Source: Psychrobacter sp. AH5 (GTDB lineage: Bacteria; Pseudomonadota; Gammaproteobacteria; Pseudomonadales; Moraxellaceae). Taken from it: a stretch of DNA of 64,000 nt. The notes beneath the pieces were generated by a model that had not been told where the DNA came from, ran no database searches, and was given only the letters and a program-made list of their open reading frames with translations. A program made the translations under genes and the position numbers. The stretch spans positions 2,542,001 through 2,606,000 of the forward strand of contig NZ_JAMBMT010000001.1 of NCBI RefSeq assembly GCF_040371085.1. Reading direction: 5' to 3'. This document shows positions 18,911 to 28,520 of the stretch, one piece after another. Position 1 is the stretch's first letter, and the number at the start of each line of letters is the position of its first letter.

Positions 18911-19783
18911 TTAAGCTTGTAGCTGACCCATTAGCCAATCGACTAAAGCCCAGACGAATATCAACCATACTGGCTCCTCATTAGCACTAGTAGGAGCCTC
19001 TATCGACTCGCCAGCTTTAAGGGGTAGCGCCAAGGCTTGCGCTTTTACCGCGTTATCTAACACTGGTAATACATCCACCCCTATTTGCTCAGTAAGCTCA
19101 TCAAGGCTAATGACCTCAATACGCTCCGACTCATCATTAGGCGCATAATAGACGCCAGCTTGATTGATAGCGGGAATATAAACCGCCTTAAAAAAGTGAC
19201 TCGGTACTAACACTCGCCTATTGAGACGCTTGGTCTGCTTATTGGTAAAAGCCACGCCAGTAATGGTATAAACCTCGCCATACTGCTGAGTTAAATAGCG
19301 GGTAGCGGACTCAATATTTCGCCAAATATAGCGATTATTTCGCGGCGACTGCGGGGCAATATTAGCCAGACTAAAGCTATCGTACTGCTGAGAGCGCGTT
19401 GCCATATCGGCATTGGGCGCTAAATGACCGCGGTCATAACCAGAGCCTGAATAATCCGCTAACGAAGCACGAGCCGACTCTGGCAAGCGGCTCTCTTCAT
19501 GAAAGCTGTCCTCGCGATCGATGTCTTTGGCTTGATTTAGGCGAGTACGAGTCAGATACTCAGCGGACCATAGCGGGGTACGCGATACGCCTGAATACAT
19601 AACCGCAAAACCATCCATACAAAGGGGCTGCGTGTTAGCGCTGAGCTTGTCATTGGTAAATTTAGGATAGACACCACCATAAAAAGACTGACTACATTGA
19701 GTCAAATCATCAGCGTAAGCTGGAGCTATAGTCAATACCCACAGCATGGCTAACGCTATCAGTAATAGCTTAGGAGCCGCCAT
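18911..19783 (-). CDS. DNA/RNA non-specific endonuclease (NUC1/NucA family), exported
   Basis: From the ATG at 19783 the protein is about 290 residues with a signal peptide (KLLLIALAMLWVLTIAPAYA). The active-site motif YDRGHLAPNADMA contains the catalytic histidine of the beta-beta-alpha-metal nucleases. The downstream NIAPQSPRNNRYIWRNIE holds the Asn that binds magnesium. It probably degrades extracellular or periplasmic nucleic acid. A short hydrophobic stretch at the C terminus (VWLIFVWALVDWLMGQL) may anchor it in the membrane. The frame can be extended to 19852, but that would put 23 residues before the signal. Confidence 0.87.
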   Translation of the reverse strand: MAAPKLLLIALAMLWVLTIAPAYADDLTQCSQSFYGGVYPKFTNDKLSANTQPLCMDGFAVMYSGVSRTPLWSAEYLTRTRLNQAKDIDREDSFHEESRLPESARASLADYSGSGYDRGHLAPNADMATRSQQYDSFSLANIAPQSPRNNRYIWRNIESATRYLTQQYGEVYTITGVAFTNKQTKRLNRRVLVPSHFFKAVYIPAINQAGVYYAPNDESERIEVISLDELTEQIGVDVLPVLDNAVKAQALALPLKAGESIEAPTSANEEPVWLIFVWALVDWLMGQLQA

Positions 19784-20071
19784 TACTCTAGCTTTTATAT
19801 TATTTTTTGGACTGCTATCTGCCCTGATATTAATTATTATAAAGCTCATCAATCTACTTATAACCCTTAGCTTAGGTAATCCTAGAATAATCTATTATAT
19901 ACAGCGCTAAGCGCTGATACGCTATCCTAGCAGGCAGCTACCAAGAAAGATAGCATCTACTATTAGAGCAATATTGTAAAATCATCAGCGCCAAACCGTG
20001 ACATTACTAATGCTATAAGCTATACTTAGCCTCTCAAAAATCAGTACCCGTTAATAACGGCCTGTCTAAAC

Positions 20072-20162
20072 GGTGAAGTGGGTGAGTGGCTGAAACCGCA
20101 CGCCTGGAAAGTGTGTATACGTTCATAGCGTATCGAGGGTTCGAATCCCTCCTTCACCGCCA
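20072..20162 (+). tRNA. tRNA-Ser (GGA)
   Basis: A 91-base tRNA with acceptor GGTGAAG/CTTCACC, discriminator G and encoded CCA. The anticodon loop in CGCCTGGAAAGTGTG reads GGA. The long variable arm (TATACGTTCATAGCGTAT) is typical of a class II serine tRNA, and the T-loop GGTTCGAATCC is intact. Confidence 0.95.
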
Positions 20163-20301
20163 ATTATTCTGTGCTTAATCAAGATTTTCTTACCTTTTTT
20201 ATTCTTTTTTAAACCTGCTAATAAATCTCAAAACTTAGCTGGTTTTAGCTCACTGTCCACTGTCATTATCTATTTTTTAAAAGTTATCTATTTTTAAAAA
20301 G

Positions 20302-21162
20302 CTAGCTACTCCGCGTCTGCTTCTTAAGCGCCTGAGCTTGTACTTTTGCTAACTTCGTGCCCTCCTCAATCTCAAGCGGCGTCAAGCCCTTCTTCTTCTC
20401 TTTAAGGTAATTCAGATAAGCGGGGATATGCGTCTTGCCTAAATATCTATCTAAATACGGTAAAAACCCGGCATAGTTACCCTTAAATTTGGCATGATGA
20501 AAGTCGTGATAGACAGGCCCTTCATAGACGGGCAATAGATGCACAGGATTCCACGGAATATCATAGCCAATATGACCATCAGCCCCTTCTATTTGCCGTA
20601 ATATTACCCATAGATAGACCACATAAATATGTGCGCCGAGTAGAATAGGCCCGACTAAGGTCAGTGCTGCGGTCAGTGAATACTCCACCCAATGCATATA
20701 GTTGCCATTGATACCGCAAGTATTGTGAATACGGTGATGGACGCTATGAATATTTCTCAGCAGCCACTTATTTTCATGCATATAGCGATGCATCCAGTAG
20801 TACAAAAAATCATCGAGCAGCACAAAAAATACCAATTGCGCAAGAATAATATACCAAGCTGGTAGCGCGCCATTATGTACACCAGTTAATTTTAATACTG
20901 GCCAAACCAGCACTAACAACGCCGCTAAGATAATATTATTAATAAGGATACGACCAATAGAGGGCAGTAAGAATTTTTTCATCTCAAACGGTTTTTGTTG
21001 GATTTTATACTTGCGTAGCGCGATAGGATCTTGCCAAGCGACAATCGTCCACGGCATCGCTACCGTTAGGAACGCCGCCATGCTGATAGCGAGCGTCGCC
21101 ATTGGAAATTGCCAAAACCAAGGATCGTTGTAGAACCCTTGCCAATACGAGAACACATCCAT
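20302..21162 (-). CDS. fatty acid hydroxylase / sterol desaturase family membrane protein
   Basis: A 286-residue polytopic protein with about four membrane helices and the histidine clusters of the di-iron hydroxylase family: HRYMHENKW, HSVHHRIHN and HDFHHAKF. These hold two iron ions at the cytoplasmic face. Bacterial members hydroxylate or desaturate lipids or carotenoids; the substrate here is not inferable. The C terminus is basic and soluble. It stands alone on the minus strand, downstream of the convergently placed tRNA-Ser. Confidence 0.85.
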   Translation of the reverse strand: MDVFSYWQGFYNDPWFWQFPMATLAISMAAFLTVAMPWTIVAWQDPIALRKYKIQQKPFEMKKFLLPSIGRILINNIILAALLVLVWPVLKLTGVHNGALPAWYIILAQLVFFVLLDDFLYYWMHRYMHENKWLLRNIHSVHHRIHNTCGINGNYMHWVEYSLTAALTLVGPILLGAHIYVVYLWVILRQIEGADGHIGYDIPWNPVHLLPVYEGPVYHDFHHAKFKGNYAGFLPYLDRYLGKTHIPAYLNYLKEKKKGLTPLEIEEGTKLAKVQAQALKKQTRSS

Positions 21163-21393
21163 ATGTCACCTATTGTTTTTTGCTGAGTGAGCAGTGCTGA
21201 ATTATTAGCATAATAAAACTACTGCCGATTAGCTAGCTATTAACTATTCAGTCATTGTGAGTCAACACTAGGAGCGTTTATTACTAATAATGCAAGCAAG
21301 CTCGTTAACGAATGTCAGACGCGAGCGGCGTAAAATTCATTTATAGTAATTAGCACAGAGCCTCCCAATCACAATAATAACAAGGATTATTTT

Positions 21394-22101
21394 ATGAAAA
21401 ATCTAACCATAGCAGTAGTAGCAACCCTGAGCTTGAGCGCTTGTGTGACCATCAATGCACCGATGGACGGTACTAGTAACAATACCGCCACTCAGTATCC
21501 AGTTGAGAGCGCCCTCCTTAATATCTACACGCAAAACCGTACCTCTACCTTGATGACTATGTTAGGTAACCAGCAGATATCAGCAGACATCACTGTAGCA
21601 CCGAAAGGAGCGGTGGTCTTCGATAATAAGCGTGTACAAAGTGCTCAGATTCGTACCATTAGTAAGATTGATGATAAGGTCACGAATCAGACCACTAGCA
21701 CTAATTACTATACGCTAAATCCGTTGACCTTCCACGGCTATACCGATCGCTCAGGAGAGTATTCTATCGCTACACAAACCGCGACGATACCGAAGATGGC
21801 AACAGCGATAGCCGATAAATCTTATCCGCTACTCACTGAAAACGTTTACAGCGATAGCAGCAAAAGTCAAAAAACGGCTGTATATCGCCAAAGCTGGTCA
21901 CTGACGCCAGATAGTAGTAATAGTGCTTGGTTATGTATAAATACCTCTGAGAATTTGCTATTGGCTACGCCTGTAGGCTCTACGTCTGAATGCTATAAAA
22001 TCAACACCAAAGGCCAAATATTGAGTAGTAAGGTCAGTATCAATGTGCCTAATAACAATGCCAATAATAGTACTAGCACCATAACTTTGGTTAGTCAGTA
22101 G
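21394..22101 (+). CDS. putative lipoprotein, unknown function
   Basis: A 235-residue protein with a clear lipobox: MKNLTIAVVATLSLSAC, Cys17 being the lipidation site. The mature part is rich in Thr, Ser and Asn and has a beta-like pattern; I recognise no domain. The SD AAGGA lies just before the ATG. A terminator at 22155-22182 closes the gene, so it is probably transcribed alone. An outer-membrane or periplasmic face location is expected. Confidence 0.75.
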   Translation: MKNLTIAVVATLSLSACVTINAPMDGTSNNTATQYPVESALLNIYTQNRTSTLMTMLGNQQISADITVAPKGAVVFDNKRVQSAQIRTISKIDDKVTNQTTSTNYYTLNPLTFHGYTDRSGEYSIATQTATIPKMATAIADKSYPLLTENVYSDSSKSQKTAVYRQSWSLTPDSSNSAWLCINTSENLLLATPVGSTSECYKINTKGQILSSKVSINVPNNNANNSTSTITLVSQ

Positions 22102-22154
22102 CTTTAGTCAGCAACATTTGGCTATTGTAGTCAGCTGATAATTTGAGATAAGCG

Positions 22155-22182
22155 ATAAACCCACTTAATAGGTGGGTTTATT
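22155..22182 (+). terminator. intrinsic terminator after the lipoprotein gene
   Basis: ATAAACCCAC (22155-22164) pairs with GTGGGTTTAT (22172-22181) around a seven-base loop. The GTG that could open the next frame (22172) lies inside this stem, which argues for the downstream ATG at 22217 as the true start of the next gene. Confidence 0.7.
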
Positions 22183-22216
22183 ACTGATTGCTAGCCCTGA
22201 AGAGCTCCCTTTTATT

Positions 22217-23026
22217 ATGACCAAACCTTTATTGCCTGTGACAAGACTCCCTATGATACGCATTCTTTTGATCATTAGTGGTGTCATCATTATCCTCGAT
22301 TGCTTAGCGTTAATGGCGCTAGGCAAGATTAACTTTGGCACAGTCGTGCCTTTGATGATTGGCATTATCTTTGTCGTACACGGCGTATACTGGCTGCGCA
22401 TTCGCCAGTTTATTGAGCGTAATCGGCTATTGAAACGACTATGGTATGGCTTATGGGTTTTGTTTGTCTTATGGCTGATAAGCTTTGGCATCTTTATCGG
22501 GAGCTTGCAGCAGCAGATTGAGCTAAGCAAACAGCCGGTAGCGCAGGTTGCCGCAATTATGATACTAGGCTCAGGGACTAAAGATGGCAGGCCAACACCG
22601 ACACTAGCTGAGCGTTTGGATAGAGCGGTGCCTATTATCAAGGCTCAGCCACAAGCATTAGTAATCACTACAGGCGGTATTGGTTTTGGTCGCACACAAA
22701 GTGAGGCTGAGGTAATGGCGAACTATCTACATAAGGTACATAACATAGCTTTCGCTAGAGTCTTGCAAGAAGGCAAAAGTACTAGTACTGAGGAGAATAT
22801 GAGCTATAGTCAGGCGCTACTAGCGCAGCATCAAGTCTCTTTAGACGAACCTATCGCTATTGTCACCAGTGATTTTCATACAATACGAGCGGTAGCTATC
22901 GCTCGTCATCAAGGCTATGAGCAGCCTATAGCCGTCGCTAGCACTACGCCATTATCTATACGTTATAACTCATGGTTTCGTGAGTACTTTGCGTTTGTCA
23001 GCGGCTGGTTATTGGGCGAGTACTAA
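22217..23026 (+). CDS. YdcF/SanA-like protein (DUF218) with two membrane helices
   Basis: About 269 residues from the ATG at 22217. Two hydrophobic helices at the N terminus (MIRILLIISGVIIILDCLAL and LWVLFVLWLISFGIFIGSL) precede a DUF218 domain starting AIMILGSGTKDGRPTPTLAERLDRAV. Motifs LVITTGGIGFGRTQSEAEVM, EEGKSTSTEEN-like (QEGKSTSTEENM) and TSDFHTIRAVAIARHQG match the family. Relatives SanA and ElyC affect envelope integrity and lipid-carrier use in E. coli. The exact role here is unknown. Confidence 0.82.
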   Translation: MTKPLLPVTRLPMIRILLIISGVIIILDCLALMALGKINFGTVVPLMIGIIFVVHGVYWLRIRQFIERNRLLKRLWYGLWVLFVLWLISFGIFIGSLQQQIELSKQPVAQVAAIMILGSGTKDGRPTPTLAERLDRAVPIIKAQPQALVITTGGIGFGRTQSEAEVMANYLHKVHNIAFARVLQEGKSTSTEENMSYSQALLAQHQVSLDEPIAIVTSDFHTIRAVAIARHQGYEQPIAVASTTPLSIRYNSWFREYFAFVSGWLLGEY

Positions 23027-23231
23027 AGCGTGTTTGTGTGTTTGACAATAAATAAAACTAGCAGAATATAAATAGGATTAGCGTTTTTATGCATCTTATC
23101 ACTTGGAGTTTTACCGTTAATAAGAGGGTGAGTGAATCAAGCAAACTCTAAGCTATTTTATAACATGATAAAAGTTATTAAAAACCCCTACTCATTTTGA
23201 TGAATTGCTTTTATGCTAAGCTGATATCTCT

Positions 23232-23298
23232 TATAATAGCTTGTTTTAACTACTTATTTGCTAGCCGCTTGTTGAGTGATCAATAAGCGGCTATCGTT
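23232..23298 (+). promoter_or_regulatory. trhP leader: -10 box and terminator-like hairpin
   Basis: A perfect TATAAT lies at 23232-23237. After it, TAGCCGCTTGTTGA (23262-23275) pairs along 14 positions (one G-T) with TCAATAAGCGGCTA (23280-23293) around a GTGA loop, followed by TCGTTTT. The hairpin ends 26 bases before the ATG at 23320. It could be a terminator for the upstream gene 235 bases away or an attenuator for trhP. Confidence 0.5.
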
Positions 23299-23319
23299 TT
23301 GCTATCGATAGGTCACGCT

Positions 23320-24771
23320 ATGAGTCAAGCTAATATCCCCGCGCGTACGCCAGAACTATTATGCCCGGCTGGCACTTTTAAAAATATGCAATACGCCTTT
23401 GCTTATGGCGCGGACGCAGTCTATGCCGGACAAGCGCGTTATAGTTTGCGCGTGCGTAATAACGACTTTGATGAAGACAATTTGCGCCGCGGTATTGATT
23501 ACGCACATAGCTTGGGTAAGAAATTTTATGTCGTGGTCAATATCCAAGCGCATAATGCCAAGCTTAAGACCTTTATCGAAGATATTCGCCCTATTATTGA
23601 AATGCAGCCCGATGCATTGATTATGTCGGATGCTGGCATGATCATGCTAGTGCGCGAGCATTTCCCTGAGATGGAGATTCATCTCTCGGTGCAGGCTAAT
23701 GCGGTAAACTGGGCGACGGTGAAGTTTTGGCAGCAGATGGGCGTCAGCCGGGTGATTTTGTCGCGGGAATTGTCACTCAAAGAAATCGGGCAGATTATCG
23801 AAGAAGTGCCGGCTATGGAGATTGAGGTGTTTGTACACGGGGCGCTATGCATGGCTTACTCTGGGCGCTGCCTGTTGTCCGGCTATATGAATAAGCGCGA
23901 TGCTAATCAAGGCACTTGTACCAATGCTTGTCGCTGGAATTATAATACTTATCAAGCGACTGAAAACGAGGCAGGCGATATCGTGCCTATCACTCAAACA
24001 CAAAAACAACTATCAGAAAACGCGCCTAGCCAGCCTCAACAGTTCGATCCACTAGCAATTACTATTAATAATGCTGCAAACCAAGACAGTTTAATGGCGG
24101 ATGACCAAATTCAGCAGCCCAGTGATGAGGTGGTACTACTTGAAGAACAAAATCGTCCTGGCGAGCTGATGGCGATGTATGAAGATGAGCACGGCACGTA
24201 TATCATGAACTCAAAAGATCTACGCGCGGTAGAGCTAGTCCCAGATTTGCTTAATAAAGGAGTGCATTCGCTCAAGATTGAGGGCCGGACTAAATCGCAT
24301 TATTATGTTGCGCGTACGGCGCAAGTTTATCGGCAAGCAATGGATGATGCATTAGCTGATAAGCCCTTTGATAATACGCTAATCAGTGCGCTCGATGGAC
24401 TTGCAAATCGCGGTTATACCGAAGGGTTTTTGCGTCGTCACGTGCACAGCAGCTATCAAAACTATGAGTATGGCGCTTCAAAAACTGATCAGCAGCAGTT
24501 TGTCGCTGAGGTGACAGCGGTGACGGCTGATAAGCTAACTTTGCAGATCAAAAATAAGCTTGAGGTCGGTGATACTATCGAGGTAATGACACCAAACGGT
24601 AATTTGACTTATACCCTTGAGCAGATGTGGGATAAAAAAGGCAGTGCTATTGAGGCGGCGCTAGGCTCTGGCTGGATCGCACAAATTAATAATCCGTTCA
24701 AAAATATCGATAATGACACGCTACAATTTGCGCTAGTTATGAAAAATGTCAAGCAGCCTATTTTTACGTAA
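23320..24771 (+). CDS. trhP: tRNA uridine 5-hydroxylase, peptidase U32 family (TrhP/YegQ)
   Basis: About 483 residues from the ATG at 23320; an in-frame TTG at 23299 is less likely. The N terminus PELLCPAGTFKNMQYAFAYGADAVYAG and the core EVFVHGALCMAYSGRCLLSGY and CTNACRWNYN identify the YegQ-type U32 proteins. These hydroxylate U34 of tRNAs as the first step to 5-carboxymethoxyuridine. The conserved cysteines are consistent with an iron-sulfur centre. After CRWNYN there is a low-complexity stretch (about 80 residues, somewhat longer than I recall for E. coli) before RPGELMAMYEDEHGTYIMNS. A YfhL-type ferredoxin follows 27 bases later. Confidence 0.88.
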   Translation: MSQANIPARTPELLCPAGTFKNMQYAFAYGADAVYAGQARYSLRVRNNDFDEDNLRRGIDYAHSLGKKFYVVVNIQAHNAKLKTFIEDIRPIIEMQPDALIMSDAGMIMLVREHFPEMEIHLSVQANAVNWATVKFWQQMGVSRVILSRELSLKEIGQIIEEVPAMEIEVFVHGALCMAYSGRCLLSGYMNKRDANQGTCTNACRWNYNTYQATENEAGDIVPITQTQKQLSENAPSQPQQFDPLAITINNAANQDSLMADDQIQQPSDEVVLLEEQNRPGELMAMYEDEHGTYIMNSKDLRAVELVPDLLNKGVHSLKIEGRTKSHYYVARTAQVYRQAMDDALADKPFDNTLISALDGLANRGYTEGFLRRHVHSSYQNYEYGASKTDQQQFVAEVTAVTADKLTLQIKNKLEVGDTIEVMTPNGNLTYTLEQMWDKKGSAIEAALGSGWIAQINNPFKNIDNDTLQFALVMKNVKQPIFT

Positions 24772-24786
24772 ACTATTTGTCTTTAG

Positions 24787-25053
<267 letters not shown>

Positions 25054-25110
25054 CTATAGTTAGTGCTAAATAAAAAGAGTACAGAAATTATAATGGCTTG
25101 ACTACAACTA

Positions 25111-25144
25111 CTATAGTAGCTTTGCCATAGCAAGGTTACTATAG
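25111..25144. repeat. long hairpin between convergent genes
   Basis: CTATAGTAGCTTTGC (25111-25125) pairs along its whole length with GCAAGGTTACTATAG (25130-25144) around a CATA loop, with two G-T pairs. No T run follows on either strand. It sits between the ends of the ferredoxin and DUF3124 genes and probably protects or ends both transcripts. Confidence 0.6.
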
Positions 25145-25159
25145 AGCTTAACTTATCAG

Positions 25160-25717
25160 CTACTTTGTTCCATGTTTAACTGGCGTGCCTTGAGTTAGGA
25201 ACGAAAAAGCTTTATTACTAAAATTACCGATCATCACCGCTTCAATAACGGGCGTCACTGTTTCATCCACTCCTTCCACTTCGATGATAAAATTAGCGCC
25301 AGAGCCGCCTTTATCTTCCTCTTTTTCGACAATATAATTGAGCGTCCCCATTGCGGGTAGCTCGATAGGTTTGCTCAAGTAAGATTTTACAAAAGCACCT
25401 TTGGTATCGTAATAATCGATTTTATTAATATAAAGCGACTTTTCTAAAGTAGTATTGCGCACACTTAGTGTCGCTGATAACAGCACTTTACGATTGTCTC
25501 TATCGGTATAAATATCCGAGTAGATTGGCACATAAAAGGTCTGCTTATACTTGAATTGACTGCGATCGACCTCTGAGGTCATCTCCAACTCTTTTATCGG
25601 ATCTTTTTGATCTTCTGAGAGCATGACATTAGGATTTTGAGTCTGCTCACAGCCTGATAGTAATGATGAAAAGGATATACTCGCAATCAACAGTGCGGAA
25701 AAAAGACGCTTATTCAT
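25160..25717 (-). CDS. DUF3124 family lipoprotein
   Basis: A 185-residue lipoprotein: signal LFSALLIASISFSSLLSGC with Cys23 as the lipidation site. The mature domain KQTFYVPIYSDIYTDRDNRKVLLSATLSVRNT and the C-terminal IEAVMIGNFSNKAFSFLTQG match DUF3124, a family of unknown function. It starts 23 bases after the ktrA stop on the same strand, so it appears to be the third gene of a ktrB-ktrA operon, hinting at a link to potassium or osmotic stress. Confidence 0.8.
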   Translation of the reverse strand: MNKRLFSALLIASISFSSLLSGCEQTQNPNVMLSEDQKDPIKELEMTSEVDRSQFKYKQTFYVPIYSDIYTDRDNRKVLLSATLSVRNTTLEKSLYINKIDYYDTKGAFVKSYLSKPIELPAMGTLNYIVEKEEDKGGSGANFIIEVEGVDETVTPVIEAVMIGNFSNKAFSFLTQGTPVKHGTK

Positions 25718-25740
25718 AACTCTCTCCTTTTTATGGATAG

Positions 25741-26442
25741 CTATTTAACTTTTACTCCAACACTGCGCAGGAACTCGTTGATGTGTTGGTTATCGCCGTA
25801 GATGATTAGTACGTCCTTATCTTGTAGCACTTGCTCAGGAGCCGCTAGACCTTTAATACTAGGCTTGCGCTGGGTGCGACCGAAGCTATCTTCATAATAC
25901 TCATAGCGCATAGTACTAAGCAATCGAATATTGAATTTTCGCTCTAATTGTAGCGCTTCGACAGTTTTACCAATCAAAATACCTGGAATGCTAATCTCGA
26001 CCATACTGAAATGATCGCTTAGCTCAAACGAGTCGACGAAGTAGCGCAGCGATAGTCTTTTTGCCCAACGCGTAGCGGCTTCTTTTTCAGGATGAATAAG
26101 GTCGTCAACACCAATGGCTTGTAGTACCTTTTCATGTAAAGGATTAATACTGCGACTGATAAGGCGACGTGCCTTTAGAGTCTTAAACAGCGCGGTCGCC
26201 ATTACATTGGCGCCTTGATCCTCACCGATAGCGACAATGACGATATCAGTATCGCTAATGGGCAAGCCACTGACCGTGTATTCATCAGTGGCGTCCATAC
26301 ATATCGTGCTTGAGATGACTTCTTTGTAACCCTCTACTTTTTGCATACTACTATCGATAGCGATGACTTCATGGCCTTGACTGGTCAGCGCCATTCCTAA
26401 GGAGGAACCAAAATTTCCTAATCCAGCGATAATATATTTCAT
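25741..26442 (-). CDS. ktrA: potassium uptake regulatory subunit, RCK family (KtrA/TrkA type)
   Basis: About 233 residues from the ATG at 26442 (MKYIIAGLGNFGSSLG), chosen because AAAGGA lies at the right distance; the frame reaches 26475. The N-terminal RCK domain has the nucleotide motif GLGNFG and the acidic strand end VIAIDS. A C-terminal TrkA-C domain follows (about 140-233). One RCK module, not two, points to KtrA rather than the double-module TrkA. It gates the KtrB pore encoded 45 bases upstream. Confidence 0.9.
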   Translation of the reverse strand: MKYIIAGLGNFGSSLGMALTSQGHEVIAIDSSMQKVEGYKEVISSTICMDATDEYTVSGLPISDTDIVIVAIGEDQGANVMATALFKTLKARRLISRSINPLHEKVLQAIGVDDLIHPEKEAATRWAKRLSLRYFVDSFELSDHFSMVEISIPGILIGKTVEALQLERKFNIRLLSTMRYEYYEDSFGRTQRKPSIKGLAAPEQVLQDKDVLIIYGDNQHINEFLRSVGVKVK

Positions 26443-26487
26443 AGTTTTTCCTTTGATACCTTTTATAAAACCCAAAAATCTTAACGC

Positions 26488-28248
26488 TTAGTTAATAGTA
26501 ATCTCTTCGGTCGGATAACGATAATTACGCTGATGACGGTTTTTGAGTAAAGCAATAAACAACGTGAGCATCCCGACCCGTCCTACGAACATAATTACTG
26601 ACACTACCAGTTTGCTAAAGTCAGATAAGTCTGCGGTCAAATTTAAACTTAACCCAACTGTGCTATATGCTGAGAAGCACTCAAAGACTACTTTTATCAA
26701 ATCAAGCTCTGGCTGATCATAGCTGATTAGCGTTACTCCAGTACCAATGACCAATAACGATAACCACATGATTGCAAAGGCCCGGCGAATGGAGATTTCA
26801 GCAATTTGACGTTTGAACACTTCGACAGTGGTCTGACCACGCGCTAGACTCAAAGTGTTGAGTAATGCGATAGCAAAGGTGCTGGTTTTGATACCGCCAC
26901 CAGTAGAGTTTGGAGAAGCACCAATCCACATCAAAAATATAGTCAGCATAATCGTCGGAAAAGCTATCGCGCCCATATCGACACTGTTAAAACCAGCAGT
27001 ACGCGGGGTGGCGGCAGTGAAGAAGCCCGTGACTAGTTTGCCAAAAAAGCTCTCGTGATCGGCCAATACATTATTGTATTCAAATATCATGACACCAATT
27101 AGACCTATTACTAGCAGTGCAGCGGTAGTAATCAAGGTGATACGACTATTGATATTGAGCAGCCAAGGGCGATATTCGTAGCGCTGATCCTTACGATAAA
27201 GCAGCTGCTGAGTACGGTAGCTTAAATAACGTAATACGTTAACTACGATGACAAAGCCCATACCACCGAAGATAAAGGTAGTGGCAATGATCAGCTGTAG
27301 CGGATAATCAAAACGTAACGCGTCATCGTACATCCCCGAGCTAAAAGTCGAGAATCCAGCATTACAAAAGGCCGAAATAGCATGAAACACTGAGAAGAAT
27401 AGCTGCTCAGAGAAGTCCATATTCGGTAGATCATAAATGCACAGGTAGATTAGCACTGCAGCTACCGCTTCAACGCCAAAGGTCACATAGAGAATGGACT
27501 TGAGCGTAGTAACCACATCGCCCATGCCACGCATATAGGACATCTCACTAATGCTCGCTTGAGTCTCGTAACTGACGCCACCTTTGAAGAAATAGCTAAA
27601 ATAAGTCACAAACGTCAAAATACCTAAGCCACCGATCTGAATCAAGCCTAAAATAATAACTTGCCCAAAAGTGGTGTAATGAGTGGCGGTGTCGACCACT
27701 ATCAAACCAGTCACGCAAACCGCGCTAGTGGCGGTAAATAATGAATCGACGAAGGTTAACGGCTGGGTAGTAGCATTAGGCATCATCAGTAGTAATGCCC
27801 CAATCAAAACGACCGATAAAAAGCTCAATAGGAAGAATTGTGCCGGATTGAGAAAGGCGCGATTAAGATTGAAATCATGATCGGAGAGTTCACGAATAAA
27901 GGTCACTAACACTGCGATCTTAATCGCTACAAAGCCGTCAACCGTGGCTGCCATGTCTAAGCGTACCAAATCGGTAAAATGTGCGAACAACAAAATGATA
28001 ATCGCAATACTGGTTAGTAAGTCAAAGACCGTGACTTTATTGATAGTTAACGGCTTTTTACTATAGAGATAACGTCCTGCAGTGACTACGAAGCCCAAGA
28101 AAATAATCAGTAAATAAAAGATATGGAAAACATGCTGCAGCCAAGGAGCTAAATTAAAGCCACTGTCTACTAACGCTACAGCTACGCCGATAAGGCTAAC
28201 CAAAATAGTGAAATTATTTAATAATCGATAGCGTTTGGCAGCGTGCAT
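26488..28248 (-). CDS. ktrB: potassium uptake pore subunit, TrkH/KtrB family
   Basis: A 586-residue membrane protein with four pore loops, each with the selectivity-filter glycine: SAVCVTGLIV, SAFCNAGFST, TPRTAGFNSV and AYSTVGLSLN. The N terminus adds about four extra helices (residues 1-130) beyond the minimal KtrB core. It imports potassium, probably with sodium coupling, under control of KtrA. It is the first gene of the unit and diverges from cls over a 272-base region containing an inverted repeat (28428-28460). Confidence 0.9.
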   Translation of the reverse strand: MHAAKRYRLLNNFTILVSLIGVAVALVDSGFNLAPWLQHVFHIFYLLIIFLGFVVTAGRYLYSKKPLTINKVTVFDLLTSIAIIILLFAHFTDLVRLDMAATVDGFVAIKIAVLVTFIRELSDHDFNLNRAFLNPAQFFLLSFLSVVLIGALLLMMPNATTQPLTFVDSLFTATSAVCVTGLIVVDTATHYTTFGQVIILGLIQIGGLGILTFVTYFSYFFKGGVSYETQASISEMSYMRGMGDVVTTLKSILYVTFGVEAVAAVLIYLCIYDLPNMDFSEQLFFSVFHAISAFCNAGFSTFSSGMYDDALRFDYPLQLIIATTFIFGGMGFVIVVNVLRYLSYRTQQLLYRKDQRYEYRPWLLNINSRITLITTAALLVIGLIGVMIFEYNNVLADHESFFGKLVTGFFTAATPRTAGFNSVDMGAIAFPTIMLTIFLMWIGASPNSTGGGIKTSTFAIALLNTLSLARGQTTVEVFKRQIAEISIRRAFAIMWLSLLVIGTGVTLISYDQPELDLIKVVFECFSAYSTVGLSLNLTADLSDFSKLVVSVIMFVGRVGMLTLFIALLKNRHQRNYRYPTEEITIN

Positions 28249-28427
28249 AGCTCTAACCTATGAGAGAAATAACCTCGGTATTTATACTCCTTTTTTTGAC
28301 TATTAACAAAACATGGTTGAAGATAATCGTAACTAATTATTAAGGATTTATTAAGGTTAGCTGAATGAATATTTTGAAAATAGTTAAGTGTTAGCTTATG
28401 TTCTGAAATACTTAATAATAAAAAATG

Positions 28428-28460
28428 CGCTATAGTCAAGGAAGGACAACAGCTATAGCG
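28428..28460. repeat. inverted repeat in the ktrB-cls divergent region
   Basis: CGCTATAG (28428-28435) and CTATAGCG (28453-28460) form perfect 8-base arms separated by 17 bases. It may be an operator for the cls or ktrB promoter. No T run follows. Confidence 0.4.
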
Positions 28461-28520
28461 AAGCTCAAACAGTATTAGCAAATAAAATAGCACTAATAAA
28501 AATAATAACAGGCTACTTCT

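Noticed and set aside
22172..22216. GTG start for the YdcF-like gene
   Set aside because: It is inside the terminator stem of the preceding gene; the ATG at 22217 is preferred.
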